Assembly (NCBI GenBank): GCA_013397795.1
Contig: VZTJ01000298.1
Location: 709,625-773,624 of the forward strand
Source: Orthonyx spaldingii
Lineage: Eukaryota > Chordata > Aves > Passeriformes > Orthonychidae
DNA: 64,000 nucleotides
Direction of reading: 5' to 3'
The translations under genes and the position numbers were made by a program. Every line of letters begins with the position of its first letter. Within the stretch, counting starts at the first letter, position 1. The notes under the pieces were generated by a model. It was not told where the DNA came from and did no database searches. It saw nothing but the letters and a program-made list of their open reading frames with translations. Below, piece after piece: positions 1 to 12,995 of this stretch.

Positions 1-3000
1 ATGAAAAATTGTCAAATTAGTACTGCAGGATCCTCTGTAATTAGCACAAAAAAAAAAAAACCTATTAGTCCCAGCGATGACGATTTAATAAATTCTAATG
101 TTGGAAGCATCTGGACAATTATGTAGGGAAGCTTTGTGTTGGCATATGTGCATCCTGCTTATGCCAAGAACTTTTTGAAGAGACAAATGTCAAGTGAAGG
201 TCTGATGATAACTGGGAGTGTCTTAAGGATATTGCCATCGTGGTCACATGGCTTAAAAATATAAAGTACCACAGAAAGAAAAGGCAAGGAAATTGACCTC
301 AGAAGCATGGAGCTCTCTCCTAAGTATAATAGGTATGAACTGCAAGTCTCCTGTCCACATTTGAAACAGTTATCATGGATTCAGTTTGTCCTGTGAGGAC
401 CTATTTAAGTATGGGGATGGAACCTAAGGCCGTAAAGTAATCATTTTGTTGGAGAGAAAGAAGCTGCCAAGAGGTGAGGAAATCACGAGGAATGAATGGC
501 TGTGAGTAAGGAGCAGGCCTGAGGGAGTTGGTTCATGGATCAATCTGTTGCAATATTTCACTTACTTTAATCTGTAGCAGTCATTTTCTTATTAAACACA
601 TTTATTAAACAAGGCTTTCTGGTTTCAGCATCACAGAATTTTGGAACTACAGAAGCGTGTGACAAGAAATTGGTGCTTCTGATCTCTACAGGAATGTGAA
701 CTTCACTCATTTATGTTCCTTCTTACACTTACCCATAGAGGAATAAAGTCTGAAACAACACATTTCTACTCCTTTTCTTCCAAGAAGGTTATAAAATGCA
801 GGACTGAAGCACATACAGACTGTGCAGATTTTCCCACATGTCAGTAAATGCATTTCATCTCTGTGTAATTCTAAACCTATCCCAACCAGACACCAGCAGA
901 AGATATCAGCCCTTACAAAGACAATGAGTGACCAAGTCAAGGGATGCCAAAATCTTTCAAGATCATTAAATTACAATTTGTTAAAATGAAATTATTTCAC
1001 AAAAACAAGCCTAAAAATAATCTACAGCATTAGTTGGACATCCACCTGGCTTCTTATAGAAGTACTTAATTTTTTTTCCATGCTTCCACAGTGGCCTATG
1101 CAAGGCTTGTGAGAAGCCTCCCCAAGCTAGTGCTTGTCGAGTCTCCCAGAACCAGCTCCCTCTCAAGCTCACATCTTCAGAGGTAGCTGGCTCCTAATTT
1201 ACTTTAAAACATTTTGATTCCACAGAGCCACAGAGTATTACCAGAATCCTATTGCACACAGAACACAATGCATCTTCATCTAAAATGGTGGTATTCATAT
1301 TTATGCAATGCACATAACTAAGAAACAGACAATTATCATAATTGTAGTGTGTCTTAAAATAAATGGAGCTGCATGGATTATAACTAGGACCAGGCAGTCC
1401 AAAAGTGGTGTCAGAATCCCAGGGAAGCAGTAGACCATATGGCACTTGAATTAAAAAATAAGGAAAAAAACAGAGATCAAGCAGGTAGAATGTCTAGAAA
1501 AAAAAATCTAATACTGTTATATTACTTCACACATTACATCCACTTTCCTGAAAATACCTGCATGATTTACAAATCCATGAGGAGGAAACACATAATTTAC
1601 TGCCAGCAACTGCTTCCTGACAAAATTTTGAAATGCCAGGAATTGAATCTTTTTTTTTCTTTTTTTTTTTTCTGAGCAGTGAGAAATTTAAAAAGCGATG
1701 GGGAAAAAAGTTTACTTCTGTCTACACCATGGTAATCAACATGCATGAAAACCTATGTACTTATTTGCAGTACAACCCCTCCATAAACAGTACTACATTA
1801 AATACTAGTTTATAAATGTGTATAAATTGATAGGAACTAATGGAGTTGTACTTTGGAAGTACATACTCCTTGGTAATACACACGCAGTTCCAGACACAAG
1901 CACAAGAAATCTTGTAGAAATAGTGAAAGGTTTATGACTGCATAAAGACCATTAGAGGCCAGACAGAAACAAGCAAACAACATACATGTTTAGCCATTCA
2001 ATGGCTTTATTGGTCACAACGAATTGAGGTGAACTCAGAGATTACTATGAGGACGTCCTGTCCAAGGGTTAGCACACATCTAAATTTTCCTATACTCAAC
2101 CTGTCCCTGAAATACTGATCGTAGAATATTTTGAAAATGCACATTTGTTCAGAGTATCCAAAAATCAGATACCCTTGAAAAACTGATGCTGTAAACTTGG
2201 TCCTGCATGACAGTCAGTTTTGGACATGGCCACAGGACACACAACCAGGACCTCAGGGTGCAGGACAACACTGTTGTACATACTGCACGTGTACTTGCTG
2301 CATACACAATGATGATGCCAGTTTCAGATCTGTTTGTAATCTCAGGCAGCTTTGTGGGAGCCAGTCACAGAGCATAAAACCTGACAACATCTGCAGAGTA
2401 TTCAGAGGACCTCTTGATGCACTGTGTGTGATGGATCTGTAGCTGTCACCATTCTCCACTGATATACATTGGGTTTGCATAAACAAATACTTTGTGTCTT
2501 TTCTTTTCTGGTCCCAAATTTGGCCCCTTAATTTCTGTATTTACCCGTGTAACAGAGCATCCTTATGACCACAGAAAGTATTCAGAAGTTTGCAAACAAA
2601 TATTTCTGCTTTCCTTCCATTGCCACTTGCAAATGTCAGGCAGTGAGACAATCTGGTACAAGTTCTGTTAACAAAAATCAATGGCTTTGATTAGCAATAA
2701 CTGCAGAGGCTCTGTGTGAGTTAAAAGAAAAACTGAAGTTCTCTTAAAGATCACTGATTCTGAGGATGCTTGAGAAATAATATATCTTAGTAATGTATCC
2801 AATTCAAGATGTAGGCAGAATGGTTGAGATTTTTTTTTTTTGTGTCATGATCTGAAATACATTTGGGATGATACTCTAATCAAGGCTCAGGAAATAACTT
2901 AATCACATGCCTTTGTTAGAAAATAAAACTAACAAAAGATGAGATTGATTAAATTTTAGAAACTCTGTGGAAAATTAAGGCTATTCAAAGTAATTTGGAC

Positions 3001-4979
3001 ACAGAACTCTTGAGATTGTAAATGTCAGCTTAAGAAAAGTTTCTGTTGCTAGGAGACTATAACAAGATGTCTATGTAGTAAAAGTATCTCTGATATATCA
3101 AGAAGAAAATGGCTTGATTAAATTAAAAATGAATGCTAATTAATATACCTAACAGCAAATAAAATTAGATTCATTCAAGAGTCGTAACAGTGCCAGAAGC
3201 TTGTCCTCATGGCAAGCTAGCTGCAGTCTTAGTTTTCTTCAGAGCTGATTCTCTAGCTGCCATTCATTTCCACCCCCAGTAAGCCTATCACTTGTTCATA
3301 TACATATGTACGTATAAAGGTCATCCTTATCTTCTGCCAGCCAAGAAAGCTCTCACATAATTGTTTTCAGGAGACTAATTTATACTTCAAAGTAATACTT
3401 GGAAGAAATTTCAGAATATGCAAAGAAATTCTTCTCCTTTGTTACAGCTGCAAGATATTTTTGAACTTTATCTATCTCAGAACTGTGAGAAGGTAACAGT
3501 CTTCCCTTCAATCTATCAGCCATATCCTCTGTAGCCCCAAGGACCTTGGGCAGTGAAATTGATAGAAACCAAGTAATGCTTTCCTAGCACAGGTCATGTT
3601 TAAAGTCAAGAAGTAAACTGTAAGAGGATTCAGTTCCTTGTCACTGACCTGGAATTTCAAATCTAACTACTACAAACCTATTTTTCTGTATAGGAAGACA
3701 GGCATTTAATAAGCCAGATACAAAAAATCCTTTCCCAAATTTATGAATGTTATTTAAGATGTTAAATTTTGGTGTACAGTTTGAGTAAGAACATACACAT
3801 CATCATTTACTAAAGCCCAGTAATAACTGAGTTGAGCCATAGGAATGCTAGTAATTTTTACATCTCCCATACCTTGTAGACTTCTTCAGATGAATTATCT
3901 AGCTTTTAAAAACCCACAATAATACAACAAAACAAACTTGTGCTATCTCATAGAACAGGTGAAACAGTTAATCTTTTTGTGCGTCGAAAAGGCGATGAAG
4001 AGAGACTATTAAAACCAGGTAAATGTTTATTAAAGACATGAATTAACACAGATGTTTATTAACTGCTTGACTGTTCATAGACACTTGCCAACCCCATGAA
4101 CAGAAACATTCTCAAGTGATTCCAGCACATTAATCCTTTTTTCAATGATTGTTATTGATTTAAAGGATACTTCTATAGAGGTTGAAGATTTATACAGCTG
4201 TATCATGCAAGAGGTGCTGCACCAATTCAGTCTAATGACAGGGACACTGAAGCGTCTTTTGTGTTAATGGATATCATTCCAGTTCTCTGCTTTGAAACAA
4301 CCATAAAATAAAACTCTATATAGTGACATAAAAGATGGACTTTGATAAAAAGGATATCAGTTCTAGTACCAACAGATATATAGAGCATGCCAAATGGACC
4401 ATAAAATGTCCCCATTCAGGTCTAGCCTATGGAAACTCCACAAGAAAATGGACGTAACACATTGCATTACTCTCAGTCAGCACAAGTAAAAGTAGCATAG
4501 ATTATATTTTTCTCGTGCATTCTCTCTTCATAGAAAGAAAACTGATCAATGAACTACTTATCAAGCCTGAACAATATAAATCTGCTGAATTCAACAAAGC
4601 TATTGTGAAAGACACTTGAATAGGACAAATGACTGCGATAAAGATTCTCTGGCTGGTCACCAAGGACCTCCCATATCAGAAGCAATAATGACTTATCACA
4701 GATAAACACCTTGCTAGAATGTTTCAAGTAAGCCTGTGAGAGAACTGTCTGTTGATCTGGGAATGCAGCTAGAGCTGTAAAGCAGCTCAACATAATAGTG
4801 CTTTGAATTAAAGTTCTCAACAGGTCCCATGGAAACAACTATCAAGACCTGTCAGACCTAACTGTAACGGTTTTCTACAAAGTGAAATTCTCTACAGAAC
4901 TTTATTCATGTGAGAACAGTTACTCTTAAAGAGCAATTGTATGTATCTAAAACCTATGAGACAGATATATATTCTTGCA
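1..4979. other. Unassigned AT-rich DNA, no gene seen
   Basis: I see no gene here. Open frames are all under 100 codons, occur on both strands and show no domain or recognisable protein pattern. Short poly(A) and poly(T) runs are scattered through it. The part at about 1090-1190 is somewhat GC-richer than its surroundings but matches nothing I know. Confidence 0.6.
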
Positions 4980-5020
4980 TGATATATATATTTATATATA
5001 TATATAGACACACACGCATA
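4980..5020. repeat. (TA)n microsatellite, impure
   Basis: An alternating T/A tract, interrupted by a few T and G bases, runs into a short CA-rich stretch (cacacac). This is an ordinary dinucleotide repeat and probably length-variable. Confidence 0.8.
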
Positions 5021-5460
5021 ACTCATATTTTCATCTCATGTAAAGGACTCACGTTCATGAGAGATAGATTTCAGCTTTGGTTTTGGTGCTGGTTAGCATT
5101 CCCTTTTGTTTCAAACACATATTACTCCTTTGCATTCCCATTTGTATTTGCACTGTTTCTGTCATGCAGTAAAGTAAATAAGAGAAGAGCCTGATTGCAA
5201 ACGTTAAGACTATAAAATATGTCTCCTAGTTATTTATGCTACCCACAGTGCATGGCAGTGCACGAGGAGAATGTGTAACAGCAACTGCTCCAATATACAG
5301 CACCAGAGGAATGAAAAGAGGAGAGGAACAACTGGCTGAAGAATAAATGCCTGAGGAAGCATCAAGAAATAAGGATAGGGAAACAGAAAAAGATAAGCAG
5401 AATATATGTATAAAGAGTTGTCTCCAGCTGGAGTTAAAAATGAATCATGGAATGCAGCGG

Positions 5461-5533
5461 CCTGTTCACATAAGCAATAAACATTCTCTACAGAAAGCAG
5501 AGACCTGTTCATAAAAGCAATAAACATTCTCTA
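5461..5533. repeat. Two-copy direct repeat, period 43 bp
   Basis: A segment beginning CCTGTTCA and containing AAGCAATAAACATTCTCTA occurs at 5461-5490 and again at 5504-5533. The copies differ by only a couple of bases. This is a local tandem duplication. No known repeat family is recognised. Confidence 0.8.
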
Positions 5534-8169
5534 TCTCACACTACTGCTAAGAGTAGGCCAGGAAGAGCTCTGAAACAGAAACCTCAGTGCAGATCAGCAG
5601 CTGATTATGCCATTACTGAGGAGAGCTGAAATTACATAAAAATAAGTTATATAAAGAACTTTCTTGTTTTCAAAGGTCAAGTTAGTATCCCAATAATATT
5701 CTGGAGTAATTTCACTTTTGCAGTATTGTCTTCTAATCACAACGGGGCAGAATGCCCCAAAGTAAACGCATACATATGAAAGAGCTCTGTTCTCTTTAGT
5801 ACAGTACTGTACAACTCAACAAGCACCAGAAATGTAATGCCTTTAACTACAGAGTTTTCCATTAAATCTCTCTCTTATGGTCTGAAAAATGTATTCCTTG
5901 ATGAAATTTCTCTTTATATGGCAAATTCTTTCCATATATTTGGTATTTCCATTACCTCCAAAGGCAATGAATCATATCACAATCATTTTTGCTTTTCAAA
6001 TTTTCTTAACCTGTGAAATTTTATGGTTTTGCACAATGTAAATATATTGTACCCTTAACTAGCATTCCTCTTCAGCACCCTACCAACCTTCCTACCCACC
6101 TACCTTTCAGCAACCCACATAGACTTCTTACTAACAAAGCAATTTATCATCTTCTCTTCCTTACAAAACAGTTTCCTAACTGAGTTGTGCAAGCCATGAA
6201 AAGCAACACTTGGAAGAGTATTCAACAGATATTCAACAGAACAAAGAGAGTTCTTGACAGAAGCAAGTTTGAAATCTGAGTATTGGCATGTTCATGTTGT
6301 AGTTGAAAATTACAGTTGAATATTAGGAACTCTCCTAAGCTACTTGTCAATTTCTCAATTATTCTTTCCTTTAAAAGATGTGGTACCATTTGATGAGTAG
6401 CTCTTAGTTCATTGTGTAACTGAGCACTGTGTTATAGGGTGAAGAAAAATCCTGTACACATATTTCAAAAATCAAGAGTAGGATTCAACAGCATGTGTAG
6501 AATATCAGAAATTAATGTAAAATGATGCTAAGCAAATTTAATCTCTTTTAATCATGTGAAGAGAGACAGTGAAGCAGCAATATTTCATTATTTGTTATGT
6601 AAAATAAAGGTTTTATCTAGTGCAATGTAGCCTGGAGCCACACTGACAAAATAACAAATAGCTTTAAAATTGTAGATGCCATCTTTTTGGCACCCAGATA
6701 CCACATGAAAGCTTCGTCGTCTTCTGTGTATAATATCTAGGTTGTTAATTCCCCTATGAAAGTATAAAGGATTTGCTTGCATTTGAATAAGCTAGCTCTA
6801 TTCAACATTCCTTACTAGTTCTTTTAATCATGAAAATGCCTACTGAACTCAATGGGCATTTGAGTGAAGAATGCTGATCAGAGTCCTTGGAGACAGTTAA
6901 AATGGTCTCCACAAAAAAATAATTACAAAAGACCACGCAAAAGATATTTTTTCTATTAATATAAAATGTCTTATAAAAAACCATATGCAGCAAGGACCTT
7001 TAAAAGAAAAAAACAGAGGCCCACATAATTGCTTGCAGCAGCAGAAATACACCTACCATATTTATTAGTTTACAAATTGCATTCTGAAGGTATCACATTG
7101 CATTTTTAAAGAGAAATACTTTCCAAAATATTTGAAATGTAGAGTAAGATCAAGTGAATCAGAATTATGCTGAATATCTTTTGAGTATGAGCACCTCTAT
7201 GTCACTGCCCACTACTTCAGGGTATGACTTCAAAACTTCAAGCTTGGATCACTGCAGAAATTTTTCCCTTCTTCCTCCTCACTGTAGGTGGTGTACTGCA
7301 TAAAGCTAATTCTGTGATAAATTGACTCTATTCAAGTGCTAAATGTCGATATTGACTTCAGTGATGTGAGAATTTTATTTCATGCTTACCATGGGATAAA
7401 ACTTTTAATGAAGATAGATCTATGCACACAAGGCAAGAAAGTGAAATAAGAAAGCCAATGGCTGTGAGAGCCCTAGTGCCTGTTTCATAAGGAGTGCAAC
7501 AGATTAATCACATTAAACTTTTTTAAATTGTTCAAGTGTTGCTTGTATATATGTTTGCTCACACATGCTATAGAAAGATGTTCTGATTATTATGCCAGGG
7601 AGCAAGGTCTTGGAGCGATCTGGTAGAATTTGATCAACTGGGACTGTTCCTGTATCACCATCAACCAGACTTTCAGATTTGGCAAGAAATTCTCCTTTCA
7701 AAACCACTAAGCTACAGTACGCAACAAAAACAAAATAGCAGCATGGTCAAGTATGGGAAAAGACATCCTTTCTGGAGAAAACTATACAACTTCTATTGAG
7801 TAAGGACCATTTTTAGGCTATGGTCTATGCTACCCTCCTCTGTCTTATAAAAACTACAGAAAGAGAACACAATTAAATTATCAAGCAGTGACTGTAGTTA
7901 TCTGAGGGCTGAACAACTGTGCCTGGTAATATATCGTAATGGGCATGCTAACAAAAATAAAAGAGAGTATAAATATTTTCTTGATTAATTATATCACATA
8001 CTGATAATGCTTCAAGCTACAGTTCTTGGGAATCAAAAGAGCAGAGCTGTTGACAAGTGTGGCTGGAGTTAATGTGATTCTATAAATATGAAATAGTGCT
8101 GAGTTACATCTATCAACAGTTATCTCTGAATATTTCAGAATGTCAGAGTATACTAGTAACTGGCAGGGT
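5534..8169. other. Unassigned AT-rich DNA, no gene seen
   Basis: Nothing recognisable apart from low-complexity patches, such as a pyrimidine-rich CCT/ACC stretch near 6060-6115. Open frames are short and stop-bounded on both strands. Confidence 0.6.
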
Positions 8170-8408
8170 AAAAAAAAAAAAAAAAGGCAATAAAACATGG
8201 CATTTAAAAACCCACACACTATCTGTGTATGTTTCACTAAGAACTGCTTTTGAAATCTTGAACTACTGGTCAACCAGGCAGAGAACTGTTGTTGTGCCTA
8301 CCCTCTAAAATAAAAAAAAAAAAAAAGAAACAAACAAAAAACTAAAAACAAAACAAAAACCCAACCAACCAAACAAACAAACAAACAAAAAAAGAAAGGT
8401 AAAAAAAG
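8170..8408 (+). repeat. A-rich low-complexity region with (CAAA)n
   Basis: A 16-base A run starts at 8170. From about 8306 to 8408 the strand is almost only A and C, including poly(A), AAAAC-type units, CCAACCAACC and four to five CAAA units. It could be a decayed poly(A) tail that seeded a microsatellite, but no retroposed body is recognisable upstream. Confidence 0.75.
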
Positions 8409-9943
8409 ATAATTTCTACAGAACTGTTTCAGCTGAGTTACCAGTATTTTTCCTAAGTCATTATTTTGTTCCTTATATCCCAGCAGAGAAGTTTGTGTTT
8501 GGGGACAAAGGAAAAGACCAAAACATGCATAATAGATAGGACAACAACAAAAAATTTAAAGCAGACTACATTTGCTGATGATGAGCAGCAGTGATTAAAA
8601 AGTTCAGAGATCTAGCATACAGTAATCCTTTAATGACTGTTAACATTTGTCATCATGTTCATTCTTCATATATGAAAACAGGTATGTCCTGCATGAGTTA
8701 CCATCCATCAATCCACCAGATACAAACTGAAACTGCAAAAAGGCTATCTCTAAGGCTAATTTATATTCACTGTTTATTCTGCAATGTTTATAGCAAATAT
8801 TATGAGCCAAGAGTTTTCTGAAAAATTATACCAGTAATGATGGTATAGTATTATTTTTTTAAAAACACTATTCTATGTATCCATAACAATATTTACACAT
8901 CAACTGCCACAACACAAAAAATTATCCGAATGCTGAGAGTCAAATTTAATCTGATGCAAATAGCTAGTGTATACTAATAAAAGTATAAATCCATTTGCTA
9001 AACTTGGGATTTTCTCAACAAACCTCCTCAATTTTCTTTAAAGTAAACGTTCAGAATGAAATACAGAATAAATCATCTAATAGCAATTTAAGTATAGAAG
9101 GTTAGTGCAATATAGTGGTCAAAGAAAGGCTCCCAGATTGATGCATTTTGTTGTATACAGATATACAAGGATATCATTAAATATTATTACATTTCATGAC
9201 AGGAAGTATGATTGTGTTGAAAATTCAATCAGGTTTCTTTGTCAGTCTAATAACAAGAATTTTAACATGCTGGTGCCAAAAATCAGTGAAGCATAGTATT
9301 GCATTCAAGAAATAGCTAGATTCTAATTCTCTGTTTGGCTGAGAACAACTGAAAATACCTCAACTGTCGTATGTTGCTTTATTTTTATCTGCACCCCATA
9401 CAGAATAAATCAAGAAAAATGACATTAAAATGTATTAATGAAAAGAAACCCACCCTTTTTTTAAATTCCTGCACTTTTCATTTTATAGTCCCACACATTA
9501 ACTTACCCAACAGCATTGCACTCACTGCTAATGAAAAGAAAGCAGGCAGTACAAATCTTCTCAAGCCTCCCGTGGCAAGAAAACTATTACAGAATGAACA
9601 GAAGAAAGTCTCTGGAGCCTTTCCCTTGTCTGCTTGTTTTACAAAAGGCAGTAAGGATCACACTGAGAAGTGCCAAAGCTGAATAAACCACCAGCAATTG
9701 GGTTTAAACCCTTTGGGTAGTTAGTCCTTCATAGATGATGATTTGACTTTGTCCAAAAAACAGTTTGTGAGAAACAATGCAGAATCTACCAAAGGCTGTA
9801 GCCAAGCTTAAAATGTAGACAAAGAAACAGTTTGCTTCTAAAGGTTTGCAAGGGAGGGCTTGTCACAGGACATTAATTCAAGCAAGCTGTTGTTACATCA
9901 AACCAGTGCATCTAAATACAGTTAATCCAAAGCTTTTCATGTT

Positions 9944-10062
9944 GCGTTCGAGGTGTTTGGCTGCGGTGGACTGGAGCCCCTGGGTTTGGTGTCACTGAAG
10001 AACAGGAGAGATCTCTTCCCTTTTACGTTAAAATGCACATTTAGCGTCTGGAAACCACGTGG
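9944..10062. other. Local CpG cluster ending in CCACGTGG palindrome
   Basis: Six CpG dinucleotides fall within about 120 bp in a window where CpG is otherwise sparse. The stretch ends with the 8-bp palindrome CCACGTGG (10055-10062), which contains the CACGTG E-box bound by basic helix-loop-helix factors. It is far too small for a CpG island. A regulatory role is only an inference. Confidence 0.3.
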
Positions 10063-10612
10063 TAAATGGTGGAATTTTTTTTCTCAAGCTTTATTATGAC
10101 CTGCAGTTGACCTCTAATATGGCACATTTGAATGAAACTACTCTTCTTGCCCTTGTTGTAGGCAAACCTACGTATAAAGGAGTTTTAAATGAGAAAATAT
10201 AAAGGATTTTCTTCTAAAGACATCACAAACAGTAGGGGGAGAACTTGACAATGAGTAGGCAACACTGGATTTTAATGACTACTTTAGGAAATAAGCAAGA
10301 AGAATTACGGTAAATTCATGTTTCTTTTTTTATGCTTTTTCCATAACCTTGTATTCACTATTGATAGCTGATGAGAAATGTTATATACAGAACTGACATT
10401 TGTCTTTGATAATTTACTGCATAGAAATATTGAGCATCTTATGTTCTTTTGAACTGTGCAAAAACAACTTTTGATAAAAGTTTAAACATTTATCTGAAAT
10501 GCTTGAGAACTTCCTTTATGAATAACAGGACTTTACTTATTGAAATAAAAGCTTTGTTTAATCAAAAACAAAGTATGAATAACTATGAAAATGAATACAA
10601 TACAGGCTATGT

Positions 10613-10642
10613 ATTATTAACAAGTCTGAACTTGTTAATAAT
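10613..10642. repeat. Perfect inverted repeat: 13-bp stem, 4-nt loop
   Basis: The left arm 10613-10625 is the exact reverse complement of the right arm 10630-10642, separated by CTGA. The arms are AT-rich, contain the core TTAACAAG and stop pairing at the next base on each side. The feature is directly visible. Its function is unknown. Confidence 0.9.
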
Positions 10643-12299
10643 GAGTTCTACTCTAGTCATGGACTTTCATTTTTTCTCCTCAAAGGTAAATATATTTTTA
10701 TTGTATTCCAACATGATGTGATCTGAACCAAAGATGATATTGACAAGAGTAGTACATTTTTTCCTCCCAACTTATCATAAAATACACTGAAAATGCTTCT
10801 TAGTGTTAGGTTAGACACTTCCTGTTCCTGAGCCTATCTCCTGCTGTGCATGACTCTCAGCTATTCATGTAATACTTTCTGTTGATACTAATTGCATTCG
10901 TCTGTGCAAATAATCATGACACTATTTACAATTTCCATTTCTTTTCACTCTGTGACATGTCTATAGAACAGGCCTGTGCCTTTACCCGCCACACTGTCTT
11001 ACCACAAAACCATGTGTTACCACGGTTTTATGAATATTTAGAGAAAGAGCAGGACCAGAAACTGGGTCACACATGGATATTTTTCTAATTTAGCACTGGT
11101 CTCTCTGTAGGGTTCTTTGCAATAGGTCTCATCTTGCAAAGTTTTGATGTCGCTCCTGAATCTTTCATTTTTAGTCAATCACGTTACATATGACAATACT
11201 CAAGAGGAATTTCTCCAGTTCACAAGGGCAACAGAATTGCCTAGTTGGCAGCCAAGATGAAAAAGCGGACTACCAGTCTGGCCCACAGGAATACTATGGC
11301 AAGAAACAGCATTAATACTAACCCAAATAGTAGTCAAAATGCCGATTAGTGCAAGAATATTTTATGATTGCAACTGATGGACTACAAATAAGAAAACCTT
11401 CCATCATAAATCACAGCCAACTGAGTGCCAGTCAAATAATAATTAAGTTTCAGTCATTATTTAATGTCTTCATAGCAGAGCATGAGTGGCAGAGCTTGTT
11501 GCAAAGGAAGTTGAACTATGCTGCACTACAGAAGAACGTGCTAGGGAGCAGATTCCAGCACTTTTGCACTGTTAAAATAGCAATTTACTCTAAGTTATAC
11601 CAGTCACTTAAGCCCTTCAAAGCAAGTCACTTGTGACCATGTCTCTCTGGTGCTAGAATAGCACAATTCCCTTTCTGTTATTTTCTACATAACTCCTTGT
11701 GATGGACAATCTATCTACAGAACACATATTCCATGGTGACATCTGATAATAAAAATATTGAAGGGAATATGGAAAATAAGTCAATCATGCTATTCTGTTA
11801 TGTTAAATATAATTAAACATATGACATATTGTATGAGAAATGTTTTTAAGTGAATAAAACATCAACCTAAAATGCAGATAATGAATATTTCAAAATACAA
11901 ATTCTGTCATCAATTCATGTCACTGCACTGGACTTAATTTGGATGCAGTAGAAATTTGGAAATTAAGGAAGGTTTAGAACTTATTCCTCCTTAGTGTAAT
12001 TAACAACAATATGGGACATACAAGTCGGAGTGGGAAGTCCTTGTAAGACTATTCCATCTGATGGAATATGGCTTAAAAGAAAAATAAGGGGATGTTTTTA
12101 ATAGGACTTAAAAAAACCAACAATGAATTATTTGTCTCTTAACCCAGTCTTGAAGATAGCCTGATGAAAGAATAAACTAATTCATATGGCTTTTTCTGTG
12201 CAATCTTCCTGTAGCTAATTCATTCTGGATGTTAGCTTCCCAAAAGTAGCACAGTGACACTCCAAGAAGGACTCATTCTTGTAAATCTAAAGCTCCATG

Positions 12300-12995
12300 T
12301 GCTTAGTGGCTGACCTACTTCCCCCAGCTCTCGGCGGGAGGAAGATTTAGATCCTTCTGTGAACTTTATGCTAAACTCCAACTCTTCTGCTGTTTGGGAA
12401 AGAGCCCATAAGGACCCTGGAGGGAAGGAAAAAAAAAAAAGGACAAGAACAAAAAACAGTAGAAATTTTCTTAAGTGTTTTTCATTATTATTATTATGTT
12501 CATTATTGTGAGCAGGGCTTGCAAGGATGGCATCAAGGCCTTTTCTGCTCCTCACACCACCCCACCAGTGAGTGGGCTGGGTGTGCACAAGAAACTGGGA
12601 GGGGACACAGCTGGGACAGCAGTCCCCAACTGACCCAAGGGACATTCCATACCATACAGCAACATGCTCAATGTACATAAACTGGGGAAGAAGGAGGAAG
12701 GGAGGTGCAATTCAGAGTAACTGATTTTGTCTTCCCAAGCAGCCACTATATGTGACGGAGCCCTGCTCTCCTGGAGATGGCTGAACATCTGTCTGCCTGT
12801 GGGACATGGTGAAAGAATTCCTTGTTTTGCTTTGCTTTGCTTATGTGTGCAGCTTTTGCTTTATCTATAAAACTGTCTTTACCTCAACCCATGAGTTTTC
12901 TCACTGATATTCTTCTGATTCTCTCCCCCATTCTACTGCAGAGGAGTGAGCAAGCAGCTGTGTAATGCTTAGTTGCCCTCTGAGGTTAAACCACA
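12300..12995 (+). mobile_element. Solo LTR, avian ERVL-type, diverged
   Basis: This is an endogenous retrovirus LTR without flanking gag/pol/env. From about 12500 it follows the same order as the LTR at 60914-61507: the GTGAGCAGGGCT block, a GGGAGGGGACACAGCTGGGACA-like block (about 12597-12620), a degenerate TATA region (about 12673), CTCTCCTGGAGATGGCTGA (about 12766), a CTTTGCTTTGCTT tract, a TATAAAA poly(A)-signal-like motif (about 12865) and a terminal GGTTAAACCACA. The 5' part (12300-12480), including a poly(A) run, differs from the other copy and suggests another LTR subfamily. The left boundary is uncertain. The right end is near 12995 and has lost the clean CA terminus. No target-site duplication is apparent, which fits an old insertion. 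The family name is from memory. Confidence 0.75.

Larger units (their letters stand above)
8409..12299. other. Unassigned AT-rich DNA, no gene seen
   Basis: No gene or repeat family recognised. Two local features stand out: a small cluster of CpGs with a CACGTG E-box at 9944-10062, and a perfect 13-bp hairpin at 10613-10642, both listed separately. Open frames stay at or below about 100 codons. Confidence 0.6.

Noticed and set aside
8306..8408. A-rich tract as the tail of a retrocopy
   Set aside because: No AATAAA at suitable spacing and no distinct upstream body. The C-containing tetranucleotide units fit a microsatellite better.
12232..12788. Minus-strand frames of 148 and 78 codons
   Set aside because: They lie mainly in the ERVL LTR, which is non-coding, and contain simple-sequence-derived peptide runs.
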